Positions 31,626 through 43,826 of a stretch of 64,000 bases of DNA are shown here, piece by piece. This DNA is from Calvatia gigantea (lineage: Eukaryota > Basidiomycota > Agaricomycetes > Agaricales > Lycoperdaceae): contig JACAAK010000003.1 in NCBI GenBank assembly GCA_025093985.1, forward strand, positions 2,356,001-2,420,000. The letters run 5' to 3'. How positions within the stretch are numbered: position 1 is the first letter of the stretch; each line of letters starts with the position of its first letter. The translations under genes and the position numbers were made by a program. The notes below the pieces were generated by a model. It searched no databases. It was given only the letters and a program-made list of their open reading frames with translations, and had not been told where the DNA came from.

Positions 31626-34313
31626 ATGAACAACGGTGTCCTATCTCCCGCAGACATTCAGTCTCATATCTACACCGCTTTCTTGCAGCACAAGACTGCT
31701 GATGTTGCCGTGCGTGTCATAGGAACCTGGAGGGCTGTTTATAAGCTTCACCGCCTCGTTCTTATCCAATCAGTGAGCCCGCAAATAGTCACTTTTGTTC
31801 TGACAAGCAACTTACCCTAATTCCAGGGGTTCTTCCAATCTCTCTTCACCGCTGGTTTCCTCGAGTCCTCCCCGAGCAGCCAGAGGTCGAAATATGGGTG
31901 TGATGTAGTGGACATTCGTCTTCCCCGACCGGAATATCACTCGCGCTGGTATGGGAGTACCATCAACCTGATTACTAGATTACTGATATTTGAACATTTT
32001 GAATAGCTTTTGAGTAAGTTGTCTCCGCAATGTCTACATCAGTTCCTAAGCAACTTTTAGGGTGTGCATTGCCCGCCTTTATGGTGGGGGTCCCCCGTTA
32101 CACATGCCCTCATCCTTAATACCCACGGCTGCTTATCCTCTCACTCCGTCGTTCCCAGTACTCCAGGAGCCTGAGCCTACCCCATTGGACCACCATCCAG
32201 CTACACCTCGTTTTCTGCTCTCCTTACTTGCGACTTCGATATACCTCTCTATACCTTCTGTCGCGACACAGGCTCTCTCCTTGATCCTCAGCACCGTCGG
32301 TCCTACCACCGCGCTCCCTTATCTTAACTTTGCCCTTGGGAAACCTTTATCACGTCCCAGCTCTTCGTCAGGTCAACCGGAGGCCGCGGTGGGCCTGGGG
32401 AATGTTGCACTGCCATTGGAGGAAGAGGAAGAGGGCACTTTCAACCCTAGCGCAGAAACCTACAGATCCAGTGAATCCGAGGAGTTCTCTGACATCCTTT
32501 CAGAGCTCGCTATCAAGGATAATGCGTATCGTTTTTCCCCCGCAGCCTCTTCAGATGAAAGCATCTCATCAACTGAAAGTAACCAAGATGACGACATCAT
32601 TTGCCACTATGGTGCAGTATCTAACAAGATAGGAGAGGCTAGTTCTTGTTGGTTAGCAAGATGGGCTGTCGACATATTCAACTATGAGACGAGTCAGCGC
32701 CAAGCAGTCCCCTCCCTCTCAAGAAAACGGCCAACAGTCGGAGGGTCGGCAGACGATAGCTCCCAAACTCAATCCTCATCACCCGATCGTTTGGATGTTA
32801 CCATCTGGGGTCGTGGGGGTTTGAGTGCGAAATGGGTTGCTGCGCTTGTCTCCTCGGATTGTTTGTTCATCAAGAATGAGCGACATCGGTACGATTTCGC
32901 CCGCAGTGTGGTCGAGCTCAGAAGAGCAGAAGGTGTCCTGCCCGAAGAGGAACAAGAGTGGTCAAAGATATTTGAGACTGGCATATATTATAGCAACATG
33001 GTGAGTGTACTACCCATACGTAATCATTCTCTCTTTTTCTTGCGCTGACCGTGCCAATTTAGTCGATGGAGGATATAATCGCGGTCTCGAATGATATATC
33101 CCCAACGATTAAGTTGCCCTTTGTCCCCCTCCGCGTCTTACAAGGTGCTCATTGGAGCCAATCTGTATTCCGCCACAAGATCACGTCTTTGCCGCCGTCA
33201 ATCTGTTCACCAATACCGTCGGCTACTCCCAAGGACAAGGAACTTGGCATAACTGTGATAACACCTGAGATCCTTTCTCAGATTTCTAGCGTCGATCTAC
33301 CCGAGTCCTCAAATTACGAAGCGCAGAAGGCCTATTTCCCTGTTCCGAGCGACTCATCCCTACGAATAGGTGACAATGGAACGGCCTTCAGTGGTACGCA
33401 GGATGGCTCTCCGATATCTATGGACGAACTGTTCAAGTTCACGGACTCCCCATCCGTCGCTGCTTCTCATTCATCCAATGGACGTACTGTGCACAAGCAG
33501 AGCAGTACCCAGGTCTCCGCTTTGTCAACGTCTGAATCGACCTTCTTTGGCATACTTTCTTCCAGGCGGACAGGTTCTGAATGTGTCTCATTGGATGGTA
33601 GTGGAAAGGCCCGCTGGTCTCCATACCCCCCTTGTCGTTTCTCTGTGGAATTTTGGGACTACGAAGCTTTGAAGGAGAAGAATAGGCTTTATTCCAATAC
33701 CGTGTGGTATGCCGGAAGCTTGTTTAATGTATATATCCAAATTATCCGCAAGAAGGGGCAAGGCCAAACCCAACTGGGTGTCTATGTGCACCGTCAATCG
33801 AGCATTGACCCCATACCACACCCTAGTATTTTCGTTCGCCCACCCTCTCCCACTGACAGCCGCGAAAGCAGTGGCCGTGACCCGCCAGCCGCATTTGTGA
33901 GGGCAGGAGACAGACATCACCGCAGGGGATCCTCCGGATCCCCCGGCACACCGCTACATTATTCACCCTCCATTCACCCTCTTGCACATGCAGCAAGTGC
34001 CACGTTCTCGCCCACTTCTGCTCGCCCTTCTTCTCCTGTCTTCTCCGGTTCTGGTTCTCCTTCATCACCGAATGGACTACTCGGTAGTTTCAGCGGAAGT
34101 CCCACTGCCCGCGCACCCAGTCAACCGTACCGAGACCCACGGGCAATGATTGCAGCTTACTTTATGGTGAACTGTGCGAGTGCCACTGGATCCTCGCAGA
34201 CGAGGTTTTCAAGTGCACCTGATGTGTTCTCGATTGGTCAGAGCTGGGGATGGAAGTCGAGTTCATTGAGGTCGGAGGAGTACGTCGATATTGGAACCGA
34301 TGATGACAGGTGA
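31626..34313 (+). CDS. BTB/POZ domain protein
   Basis: Five exons are proposed: 31626-31772, 31827-31956, 32007-32013, 32061-33000 and 33063-34313, totalling 824 residues. A BTB-like fold opens the protein (DIQSHIYTAFLQHKTADVAVRV, YKLHRLVLIQS, GFFQSLFTAGF, then CIARLYGGGPPL). The middle is Ser-rich. The C-terminal part (FSVEFWDYEALKEKNRLYS, AGSLFNVYIQIIRKK, LGVYVHRQS) forms a second conserved region. BTB domains dimerise and often link substrates to cullin-3 ubiquitin ligases, but no partner is shown here. The third exon is only 7 nt; without it an alternative 112-nt intron would replace residues TFE by W. Confidence 0.75.
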
Positions 34314-34701
34314 AGGGGCGCCTTTTGCTCCTGCAGTCAAGAAGCCAAGACCCCACAAAGAGATTAGTTTTAGGGCTACCGTTGTTCTGGGGCTTGTCTG
34401 ACTGGATGGGGCTTCGATTCCCTACATTTTACCGGCTTGTGCTTTGGAAGGACGGATTAAGTGACTATCTGTATATCTGTGCCTCATATGTCTTTCCTAT
34501 TACACTATTGATCTGTAGCTTATTGACAGTAGGATTCAAATCTACCCTCCTTCGACAATTGGAACGCAACGGATCAAATGAGCAACGCCGGAAACGTGGT
34601 GTAGTCCGATGTTGTACCTTGTTTGGACATTTGGGCATGATTGTGATTCCTTTCTGCTCCTTACCAATTCTCTCTCTTACTCAGTGCATTCCTTCCAAAC
34701 A
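34314..34701. other. Intergenic, BTB gene to MFAP1 gene
   Basis: About 390 bp contain the 3' end of the BTB gene and the promoter of the MFAP1 gene. I see no further gene. Confidence 0.4.
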
Positions 34702-36593
34702 ATGGCGACAATACCACGCAAACAAGCACCGAGACTGGCGCGTCCAGCCATGCGATACTGGAAAGGCAAAGCTCCCAAAGGCGTTGCAGATATCGAGTCT
34801 GATTCAGACATGGATGAGCAGGCACACGACGAGTTGGAAGAGCAACGCGAGGATGCTGACGTCCTGATCAAAGAGGCGGGAAATATTGTGGTGGGCGTTG
34901 AAGAGGAAGAGGAAGAGGAAGAGGAAGAAGCAATGCAGTTGGCAAGGGTGGCGGGGAAGGCAAGCATGAGCGTTGCATTGAAGGACGTAAATATTAGTAA
35001 AGAGGGAAATGTTATTGTTGCGGGGCGGTTGGAAAGTGGTAGAACGGAGGTAGAACGTGAGGGTATGTTTGGTTTACTGGGATGTATTGTGAAGGAACCC
35101 ATTGCTGATTGTTCTCTGCCGTAGAGTCTGAGGAGGAGGAGGAGGAGGAGGGAGGCCCACGCGGTGTTGAAGACTCGGAAGAAGAGGTTAGTTCTGTACA
35201 GTTAACTCAGTATACGTCAAGGGCTGACCAAGACTTAGTCTAGTGAATATGAAAGCGAATCCGAAGAGGAGGCTCCTAAATATACATTCAGACCGGTTTT
35301 CGTTCCTAAGTGCGTATCTTCTGTATTTAGAGGGTTAGAATCTCAGGTGGCCTTTGCCTAACTAGGCGTGCACGCGTGACCATTGCCGAGAAGGAGACAT
35401 TCGCTGAGCACTCGGAGGAGATGCGACAGAAACGGGAACAAGAGGCAGAAGAGCGAAGGGAGCAAAGCCACAACATGGTGGCTGAAAGTATCCGGAGGGA
35501 ACTCGCCGAAAGTACGTACTTCTCCTTCCGGATTTCGCGGACCCATCCTGAATCCGACCCCTTGGTAGAAGAAAAGGAAGAACAGATACCTGATGTCGAT
35601 GATACGGATGGTCTAGATCCTGTTGGTGAATTCGAAGCTTGGCGCCTCCGCGAGCTCAGTCGAATCAAGAAAGAGAAGGAGGAGGTGCTACTTAGAGAGG
35701 AGGAGAGGCAGGAGATTGAGAGGAGAAGGGCACTGCCGGAGGAGCAGCGACTCAAGGAGGATATGGAGAGAGCTGAAAGGACAAGGACAGAGAAGCCAAA
35801 GGGTAAACAAAAGTTCTTGCAAAAGTACTGGCACAAGGGTGCCTTCCACCAGGTTTGCTTTTCCTCACTCGCGGAAAGTGTGCCCGCTGATATGCTCGTA
35901 GAATGATGAAGTTCTCGCAAGACACGATTACACTGAGGCTACGGAGTCGACCATTGATGTTACCCTCCTTCCCAAAGTTATGCAAGTCAAGAACTTTGGT
36001 AAAAGGAGTCGCACGAAGTATACCCATCTGTTAGACCAGGATACTACCGTCGGCACTGGTGGTTTTGGTGGCACAGCACCCGTGAAGCAGGGGGGGACTG
36101 GAACAGACACTGGCAGCTGTTTCCTGTGCGGTGGACCTCACCTCAAAAAAGGTTTGTTTGTATTCTGTGAACATAACAGGCAGCAATTCGCTCAGATTTG
36201 GGTTTAGATTGCCCGCAAAGTCGAAAAATGACCGGTGCTAATTCTATCACAACAAATTCTCGACCCTACAGCGCTGGCCACGGAGGGGACCAGAAGGGTA
36301 GGGAAGATTATCGCAGTAAAGGTAAATCCGGCTACCAGGATGCCAGTTATAGGTGGAGAGACGACGATCGGTACAAAAGAGGCGGTCGAGATGGAAGAGA
36401 TACAGGACGCTACGGAGTTGATAGAAGGGACAGGTATAACGAATCCCGAGATCGTGAGAGCTATCGTCGCTCTTCACGATCCCGGTCAAGGTCGCCTTTC
36501 GCAAAGGACCGATATCAAACAAAAGAAAAAAGACGGTCACGTGAACGGTCTGTGGATGAAAGATATCAAGAAAAGAAACGGCGGCTGAATTGA
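34702..36593 (+). CDS. MFAP1-family spliceosomal protein with zinc knuckle and RS tail
   Basis: Six exons (34702-35062, 35125-35186, 35239-35309, 35366-35852, 35902-36151, 36208-36593) give 538 residues. The N-terminus is [20 protein letters not shown] and is followed by acidic Glu runs. The MFAP1 core is strong: [71 protein letters not shown], and [25 protein letters not shown]1 is a B-complex spliceosome component in animals and fungi. After the core comes a CCHC knuckle ([13 protein letters not shown]) split by the last intron, then an Arg/Ser/Asp-rich tail. An upstream in-frame alternative start would add about 31 hydrophobic residues and is judged unlikely. Confidence 0.88.
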
Positions 36594-37585
36594 TTTCGGG
36601 ACCAATTCTTGCATACCTGAGACCAACTCGCATATGACCCGCGCATTACACAGGGATTGAAATTGAAACGTTGTGCCGCAATGCTAAGTACAGCCGTGGC
36701 ACCTAGGTGCTTACAAGTCAGTACTCTGCGAACCGTAAATTGCAATAATCACTGTTGCCGTGCTGTGGGAACATCGCGCGTTTTGCCGAAAACCTCGCGG
36801 TGGTTCCTCTTTGTGTCTGCATTCGCCATTTCTTTTCTCCTAGGGTAAATCGTAGGCCTTAGGCCCAATGAGGTGGATCGAGCCTTGCCGTTTGTTCAAC
36901 GTTCAACGGTCAATCGGTCACCCCCGATGGAGGGCTGCCTATGGCGCCTGCCCCTCCCTCTCGATGCTGCGCTCAAATCCAGCAGTGGAATCAGTAGTGC
37001 ATCCTATTGAACTTAAGAAGATGTTTATCTAATCTACCCGAATATTATACTGGACTGTGAAGTATATATTGAAACAAAGCATGGCCTTTCAGTCAATTAA
37101 TACTTCGTGTTGAACAACATTTGCTACGCAGATGTCCCAAACCACCACTTGAGCTTGAAGTTGAGGTTTCGATGCGGTGTTGCGAAATTGGAATTGCTCG
37201 AGAGGGGGTCCAGCTCCGCAAGCGCTTTACTGTGGTGCCATCATTTCCGTGGCTTTTTATATTATGCGCTTCCACCAAAGTGCCGACCCATTAGGCTATT
37301 ATCCAGGCAGTCGTAATCTCTCCTTGAGAGACCCGTTTTTAAATGAGAATTCTATTGAGTTTCGTTTGCGGTCCAGATTTTCTGTCTCTTCCAAAACGTG
37401 CCCAATGTCAGGCCATCTATCCGAATCATGGTTTGTTCCACGTTTATTCGCTGCTCAACATCAAATCTCACGCTGTTCGGTAGACGTAGGTCGGAGGGTG
37501 CTTCAGGAGGCTACCTCGATAAGCACCGAAATCATTCAGGGTCGCCTGAACTCTTTCTCTTTCCTCTTCCTCCTCCTTCTTACCC
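36594..37585. other. Intergenic region, no gene recognised
   Basis: Nearly 1 kb separates the MFAP1 gene from the amine-oxidase-like gene. Short ORFs on both strands have no recognisable domains and no plausible exon joins. A promoter for the downstream gene should lie near 37450-37580. Confidence 0.4.
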
Positions 37586-39421
37586 ATGACACGAACAGTT
37601 AAGGTGGCAGTTGTTGGAAGTGGGTTGGCGGGGCTAACGTCGGCCTGGTTGCTCACACGTTCTATTAAGAGCAAGGGTGTGGAGTTTGAGGTCCACATCT
37701 TTGAAAAGGTACGTCGGACGAAGACATGGCTTATGACGTTGCCTTAAAATCCGAACTGACGCTGGCCAGGCCAATGCGCTAGGAATGGATGCGGCATCAA
37801 TGACGTTTACTGACCCCCAGACTAAACAACACTGGAGGCTGGATGTACCCATGAGGACGTTCCAAGGGGGTGATTGAAAAAAACAAACTTTTTTTTTCTG
37901 CAACAAAATGCTGAACACGACCTTAGGATACTATCCCCAGCTTATTGCGATGTACAAAAGCCTTGGCGTCAAGATGCGCCAAGCTGATTTTTCTTATTCG
38001 TTCTCACTCTTTTCACCATCGGGCGCCACCAATAAGAGGAAGATAACAACGAGTTTTATTTACAATGGCTCCTCGGGACTTTCTGGTATTGGTTTGCCTT
38101 CCTCACTTGCCGATATACCACAGGCATACAAGGGATTTTTTATGGGCACTTTCCTCGTGCAGCTATGGGTATGGGTCGTATTCGCCTTCATGACCCTGGA
38201 AACCCTCTTCTGCTTCCTGATGTCCGCTATTTACGCCGCACCTTTCCTCCGGTCTCCCAAAATCCAAGATATGACATTTGGGGAATGGGCTCAAGAAGCC
38301 ACGCCAAACAATCTTATCGCCCGCTGGATTGGTCTGGATGTTGCGTGGCAGACCTACGTGAAAGACGTTATGGTACCCATGTGGTCCGGAATGTGCACTG
38401 CTACCGAGGAGGACATTTTGAAATACCCCGCGGAGGAATTCTTAGGTAAACCTCAGCATTGTGTGCCTCAAATCTGAAAAATCTGACAAGCTGACCTTTT
38501 CAAGATTTTATTTGGTTGACGATCGGCACGCCTCACTATCTTTTAGCCAATGGCGTTCGCGATGTGGTTGCTGAGTTGAGCAAAGACATCGATCACGTTC
38601 ACGTTTCTTCGCCCATTGTTGCCATGACCACAGACCCAGACACACCTCATTTGGCGTCGGTCACTTACACTACTGCACCAGGAGGACAAGAAACCTTGAG
38701 CGGCTTCCACCACATTATATTTGCGACCGAAGCGAAGGCGGCCGCGTCGATATTAAACGACTTTGTATTGAAGCTCCCGCGAAACTCGCACATGGCTGGT
38801 TTCAGGAATAATCTTTCACAGCAAGCAAAAGTCTTGAGCAAGTTCCGGTACCGAACAGTCGTTGTGGTCAATCACACAGATAGCACACTCTTGCCTGATG
38901 ACCCTCGAGACCGTCGCGAGCTTAACCTGATGTACTATCATGGAGACGAATTGGACATTGCAGAGGAACCGGAAAGAGACTCCTCCATCTGCGTCTCGAG
39001 CTCATATGCCATGGTGACCCATGTTCTACCTAAGCCAGATGGATTCCCCCAACACTCTCCCACTATTTACCAAACGACCAATCCTTATATCCCACCGAAG
39101 AGGGATTCAATTTTGAGTTTTGCCAGGTTGGAGAGGGCCGTTCCAACTGTCGAGGCGAAACGGGCGTTGCAAGCCCTATGTCAGGAGAAGGAGAGGAAGT
39201 GGTGGGAGTGTCCAGCTGTTGCGAAGACCAAACTTGGACCCTTGCAAGGTGCAGGGAGATTAACAGATAACGGTCACCCTGGGATCTGGATTTGTGGTTC
39301 GTATGCATTCCCTGGCATACCCTTTTTGGAAGGGTGTGTAGTGAGTGCGAAGAATGTCGTTGTGCAAGGCATCCTGGAGTGCGAGGGCGTGGAATTGAGA
39401 GAGGAACCTTGGGCGACATAA
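37586..39421 (+). CDS. FAD-dependent amine-oxidase-like flavoprotein, membrane-associated
   Basis: Four exons (37586-37708, 37770-37869, 37927-38445, 38505-39421) sum to 552 residues. The N-terminus holds a classical dinucleotide-binding fold, VAVVGSGLAGLTSAWLL, with an acidic residue closing the second strand (FEVHIFEK). The C-terminus has the second FAD contact region, GIWICGSYAFPGIPFLEGCV. A hydrophobic hairpin at about residues 142-185 (MGTFLVQLWVWVVFAFM, FCFLMSAIYAAPF) suggests membrane association. These features place it in the flavin amine oxidase/NAD(P)-binding Rossmann superfamily. The substrate cannot be deduced. The ATG was chosen because the glycine motif follows it by only a few residues. 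Confidence 0.8.
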
Positions 39422-39567
39422 AGATCTCATTACTGATAACCGGTCGTGGGGTTTTTGTCAGAGTATCTGGATATCTATCTGTTGGCTTAGCAGATAAGAT
39501 GTGGACTGAAGACTGGTGATCTACTGTGTAATCCTATTGACACACAACGATGATATGGAATAACAAA

Positions 39568-40191
39568 TTATATGCGGTATTTCTTCTCCATCTCTTTGTG
39601 GGTATCCGATGGGCGACTAGTTTCCATACCTGCAAAAGTTCGTCAGCGCCAGTCAGTTCAAGAAGAACAGAACACAGACCCAAGAAGATATCGGCAGGTT
39701 CAATGAGCTCGTCGCGTCCCATCAAGATGTCAAGATGCAGATTCGATTGCGGTATCCCGGAAAAATTGGGGAGCTGTTCCCGCCTATTAAACAGTGACAC
39801 TAGTCAACTAGCAAAGAGCTTACAGTATTCACAACCTTGCGCTCCATCAGGAGGCGCATTGGTGAATGCATTCCATATGTATTGCGCAACATGGTGAGTT
39901 TGGTCATGTCCTGGGCTTCTTCCCACTAGAGTTTAATTAGTATGCATTGAGGGTAGACCGGGATAAGAGTCGTGCTAACGTTCTCTAACCGCTCCTTGAT
40001 TCCTCCTGTAGACTTGACCTCAGTAGCGAGACTGCGAGGTCCATAACTTAGAGTATCGTGTAGGCCAAGACTGTTAGCAGTGTCTAAGATGGTAGCGACT
40101 TTCTCTTTGTTGGGGGGGACTAGTCTTAAAGAAGGATCCTGAGCAAATTTCAGCTGGGATTTTTGTGCTTGGGTGTATCAGCGCTCACCAT
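39568..40191 (-). CDS. UMP1: Proteasome maturation factor Ump1/POMP
   Basis: Five coding exons (40191-40189, 40138-39980, 39925-39824, 39773-39680, 39629-39568) give 139 residues, the normal size for the family. Conserved features are LGLHDTLSYGPRSLATEVK, WEEAQDMTKLTMLRNTYGMH, PMRLLMERKVV and the hallmark QSNLHLDILMGRDE. The end is DTHKEMEKKYRI. Ump1 assists assembly of the 20S proteasome half-mers and is the first substrate of the finished particle. The start codon stands alone in the first coding exon and is followed directly by a 50-nt intron (GTGAGC...CTCAG). All introns are 50-54 nt. Confidence 0.92.
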
Positions 40192-40382
40192 GACGGTCGA
40201 ATGTAAGATGGACGCGTAAGACGCGCGTGACAGGAGAAGGGGCAACGGGCTGAATGTGACATGGGTCACGATATACCTTCCCCCAGGTGTTCTCAGTTCC
40301 TCTGGACCTGCCGCCTCCAGTCCTGGAATTTCTGGCCCATCTTGTGTGAAGTTGTTGGCTGTTTCCTCTCCGTCAGTTTATC

Positions 40383-43037
40383 ATGGCCAACCGTCCAGGA
40401 AGGTCATCCAGTATTCCGATTCCAAGGAATCCGGCTGCTGCCTCCTCGTCGACACGTAACATCGAATCCGTCATTTCAATCCCCACCATATCCCCGTCGC
40501 GCCCTCGTCTATCCAGTGCCCAAGGCTTATCTAACCGTTCAGGGGGGGGAGATGTGGTCCGAAGTATATCGGCCAGTTACAGGTCAACCCATGATACCGT
40601 CCCAGTATCCGTCTCACCTACCAGAATGTTGTCTCGCTCCGCCACTTTCTCTGCAACCCATCCCAGCCATCCTCTGGTACGCATGGGCGCAAATTTTGAA
40701 CCGAGGGTTGTACACGCTACGCCAGATGCTTCAAGGAGCACTGATTCGTGTGCGCCAGTACCTTCCCCAACCCAACCCCGAAGGGCCAGTGGTCCTAGTG
40801 GTCGTTCAGTTAGCGGACAACGCCATACACCCAGTATCCCACCACTCCCGGATACGACCCCCGTAACATTTCCTAGACCAGCATACTTGGAATACTCCGC
40901 ATTGAGGGATCTACTAGTCACAGAGGCACCTTCCCCCCCGCTGGCAGTTCCACAGGCACAAAGAAGAGTGGAGGCTGCACCACTGGTGAGGAGCGTTCCT
41001 TCCCATACATATTCCATGTCGCCTCCTGCGGACAGCGATGAAGACAGCAGTCCGAGCCCTCCGCCGCCTACCAGAGATGTTCGCAACGTGTCGATAACAG
41101 CGATCCCAGAAGAGCAGGCTGACATATCCAGTGCCAACACGGTGGAGTGATCAAGCTCGCTCCAATACTCTTTCCGTATCACACGACGGACGCGAGATTT
41201 CACATCATGGTAAGTTGCACCTACGCCTTTGCCATTGCCAGCCGTTCAAGAACCTGCGATCTAGGTACCAACAATACAAGTGACAAAGAGCACGCCGCAA
41301 ACGCGAGGGCAAATCATTTCGTCCCACCCGCTTGCGGTATCTATTACTATGAAGTCGAGGTGAGATGTAAGGAGCAGAAGAGGTGTGTTCAGATCTTGTC
41401 CCCAAAAGACATGCTCTCATGACCCATTATTTCAATCCAGCCATATCAGCGTGGGGTGAGTTGCAAGCCTTGCTCAAGGTGGCTGATGTTGATTTCGTAG
41501 CTTTTGCTCCCGCACTGTCAAATTTTCCCGGCTTCCCGGCTGGGAACCTAATTCTTGGGGGTACCACGGAGACGATGGCCATGTTTATGAGGGTGGGAAA
41601 CCTGCGGCTGCGTACGCTCAAACGTTCGGATGTAAGGTGCTATTGTTTTTCTGACCTCTTAAGGTACTGAATGTTCCGTAGCTGGCGATGTCGTCGGATG
41701 CGGGATTGACTTTACCAATCATAAAATGTTCTACACCAAAAATCGGACTTTTCTTGGTGCAACCAAATCTATTGCCCTCCTAATATCTGGCTAATCTCTG
41801 GCGTAGGTTACGTGTTTGACGGCGTGGGCAAAGACGAGGAAATATACCCGGTGGTAGGCTTGCGGCACCCGGGCGATTGCATTCGCGTCAACTTTGGACA
41901 CGAGCCATTCCTATTTGATATTGAAGACCGCGTTCAACAGAGGCGAGATGCGACTTGGGCTGCTATCATGAAAACATCGCTGGATTCCACTCTACTACCT
42001 CGACGATACCACAAAAACGCCATCAAGAGTCTCATAACCATCACAGAACCATCTACACTGACGGAGGGTGAAGCCAAAACGGTCTTGAATCAACTAGTCC
42101 TGTCTTACCTCGTTCATCATGGTTATGCAAAGACGGCCCGAGCATTCCATAAACAGCAGAAGGGCAGTTCTAGAGAGCAAGGGGGTGATATCGATATGGA
42201 TGGAACTCCGGAAGAAGGCGAATCGGACACTTTCGGAGGAGATATTGAGCGGCGTACAGGGATCGTCAATTCAATCGCCAGCGGTGACATCGACGCAGCC
42301 CTAGAGGACATCCGGAAATATTATCCTACGGTACTGGAGGCAGAAGACGGCCTTGTCCTATTCAAACTTCGGTGTAGAAAACTCGTGGAGTTGATTTTGG
42401 AGACGAACGAAATCAAACGAAGGATGAACAACGGGAAGGAGCGGGGCGAATCTCTCGTAGATGTACTAGCCCAAAGTAATGGCCGACAAATGCTGGATGA
42501 TGATGGGATGAACATGGACATCGACGACGATGCGCTCTCGTTTGGAACACTAATACACCCGACGCCACTTCGCCAATCAAAATTAGGATCGTCGTCTGGA
42601 AGTAGATTCAGTCCGAGACCAACAACGGCGGATTTCGAGGCTGCGTTGACGAGAGCAATTGAATATGGGCAGGACTTCAACAACGACTACAAGTTAGAAA
42701 GGCGGCCTGAGGTGAGACAGATGTTCGAACAAGCGTCGAGCGTTATCGCTTGGAATAATCCTTTTGAGGCGGGAGGAGACGCGGCTGAGGTAGCCGGACA
42801 TGAGGCCCGTATTGGACTGGCAAATGAAGTGAACGAGGCCATTTTGAGTTCGTAACTGTTTCCCGTCCCTTCCGTGGGTCTAACCACGACTGTTTTACAG
42901 AGTCTCAAGGCCGACCTGTGAGGCCAACGCTGGAGATGGTGTATCGGCATACTGCCGCATGTATGATGCAGCTCGGTGTGACCGGTGTCGGGTCGGCTGT
43001 CTATGCAGATATGCCCAGAGAGTTCCTTGAGATATAG
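40383..43037 (+). CDS. RanBPM/Gid1-like protein: SPRY, LisH, CTLH and CRA domains
   Basis: Eight exons are proposed: 40383-40985, 41101-41209, 41265-41382, 41441-41455, 41501-41631, 41682-41756, 41807-42847 and 42901-43037, totalling 742 residues. The first 200 residues are Ser/Pro-rich. SPRY follows (TRWSDQARSNTLSVSHDGREI, IYYYEVEV, HISVG, SRLPGWEPNSWGYHGDDG, GDVVGCGIDFTNHKMFYTKN, YPVVGLRHPGDCIRVNFG). LisH is at about 442-465 (LNQLVLSYLVHHGYAKTA). CTLH is at about 500-555 (VNSIASGDIDAALEDI), and a CRA region ends the protein. This is the scaffold architecture of the GID/CTLH E3 ubiquitin ligase. The first intron (115 nt, GTGAGG donor) is the least certain. Exon 4 is only 15 nt. Confidence 0.85.
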
Positions 43038-43826
43038 GCTTAGTTGCCATTCTCATTGCCTACTTCTTGGTATGTGTGTATTTCTCGACCGTATTCGTGT
43101 ATCAGTATTGCGTGAGTTGAAGGTTTATCCAATTCACTTTGTGATGGTTGATCCCTGTTATGGTAGTGGTCCAGTTTTTCATGTGCCCATACCCATGTAA
43201 CCTTACCATCCATTTCAATCATGAGCCCCTTCCCTTAGCCAGTGGCACAAATACTCTGTAGGGACCGAGCCTGCGCAAAAAGCATAACATTTGGTGGAGA
43301 GCAGGGCAATACCTTATTAGCCAAGAATAGCATTGCGCACCTACAATCGGCTCTGAGCGATCTCGCCCATCCGCCAAATTGGGTGTTGTAGCAGCAAGTT
43401 GGCGGCCCAGTACTGCGGTGCACGTTTGGACATCCCTCGCCCTATCTAACCCCTTTGTTACAAGTCGCAAAAATGTGGGATAACAAGTAGTTTTTTTGTA
43501 CCTTATCTCTTTTTCAGACCATGACCGGGTCCATTGAATCTGAGAAAGAGTCAGCATGCACGTGAATTGGCGCTTGGCAGCTGGATCGCCGGAGGATGCC
43601 CCAAAAATCATGCTAACAACTTATAGGATCAGTGATCCGCCTTATTCTTGTTGAAAAGAAACGGTTGTCATAGAGAGAAGGGAACGGGGATAGAGGTCAG
43701 CGCCCATGTCAGGAGGGGGGATTTTAGATGCAATGCCCGTGACGTCCGATTTGGACGCCCGGCTTGTGCAGCTGATTACATTCAAGTCTGGTTTTGATTT
43801 TCTAAATCCTACACACCAATAGTCCA
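43038..43826. other. Intergenic region, no gene recognised
   Basis: About 790 bp lie between the RanBPM-like gene and the heme gene. Short ORFs on the minus strand have no family features. No tRNA was recognised by eye. Confidence 0.4.

Noticed and set aside
39774..39823. UMP1 exon starting at the first AG (TTTAATAG) rather than AACAG
   Set aside because: It breaks the frame before LPNFSGIPQSNLHLDILMG; only the later AACAG acceptor keeps it.
40261..40866. 201-residue plus-strand ORF in another frame
   Set aside because: It overlaps exon 1 of the RanBPM-like gene and has no domain; the 40383 frame leads into SPRY and is preferred.
43219..43611. 130-residue minus-strand ORF between the RanBPM-like gene and HEM3
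   Set aside because: Composition is non-coding in character, no motif and no plausible splice partners.
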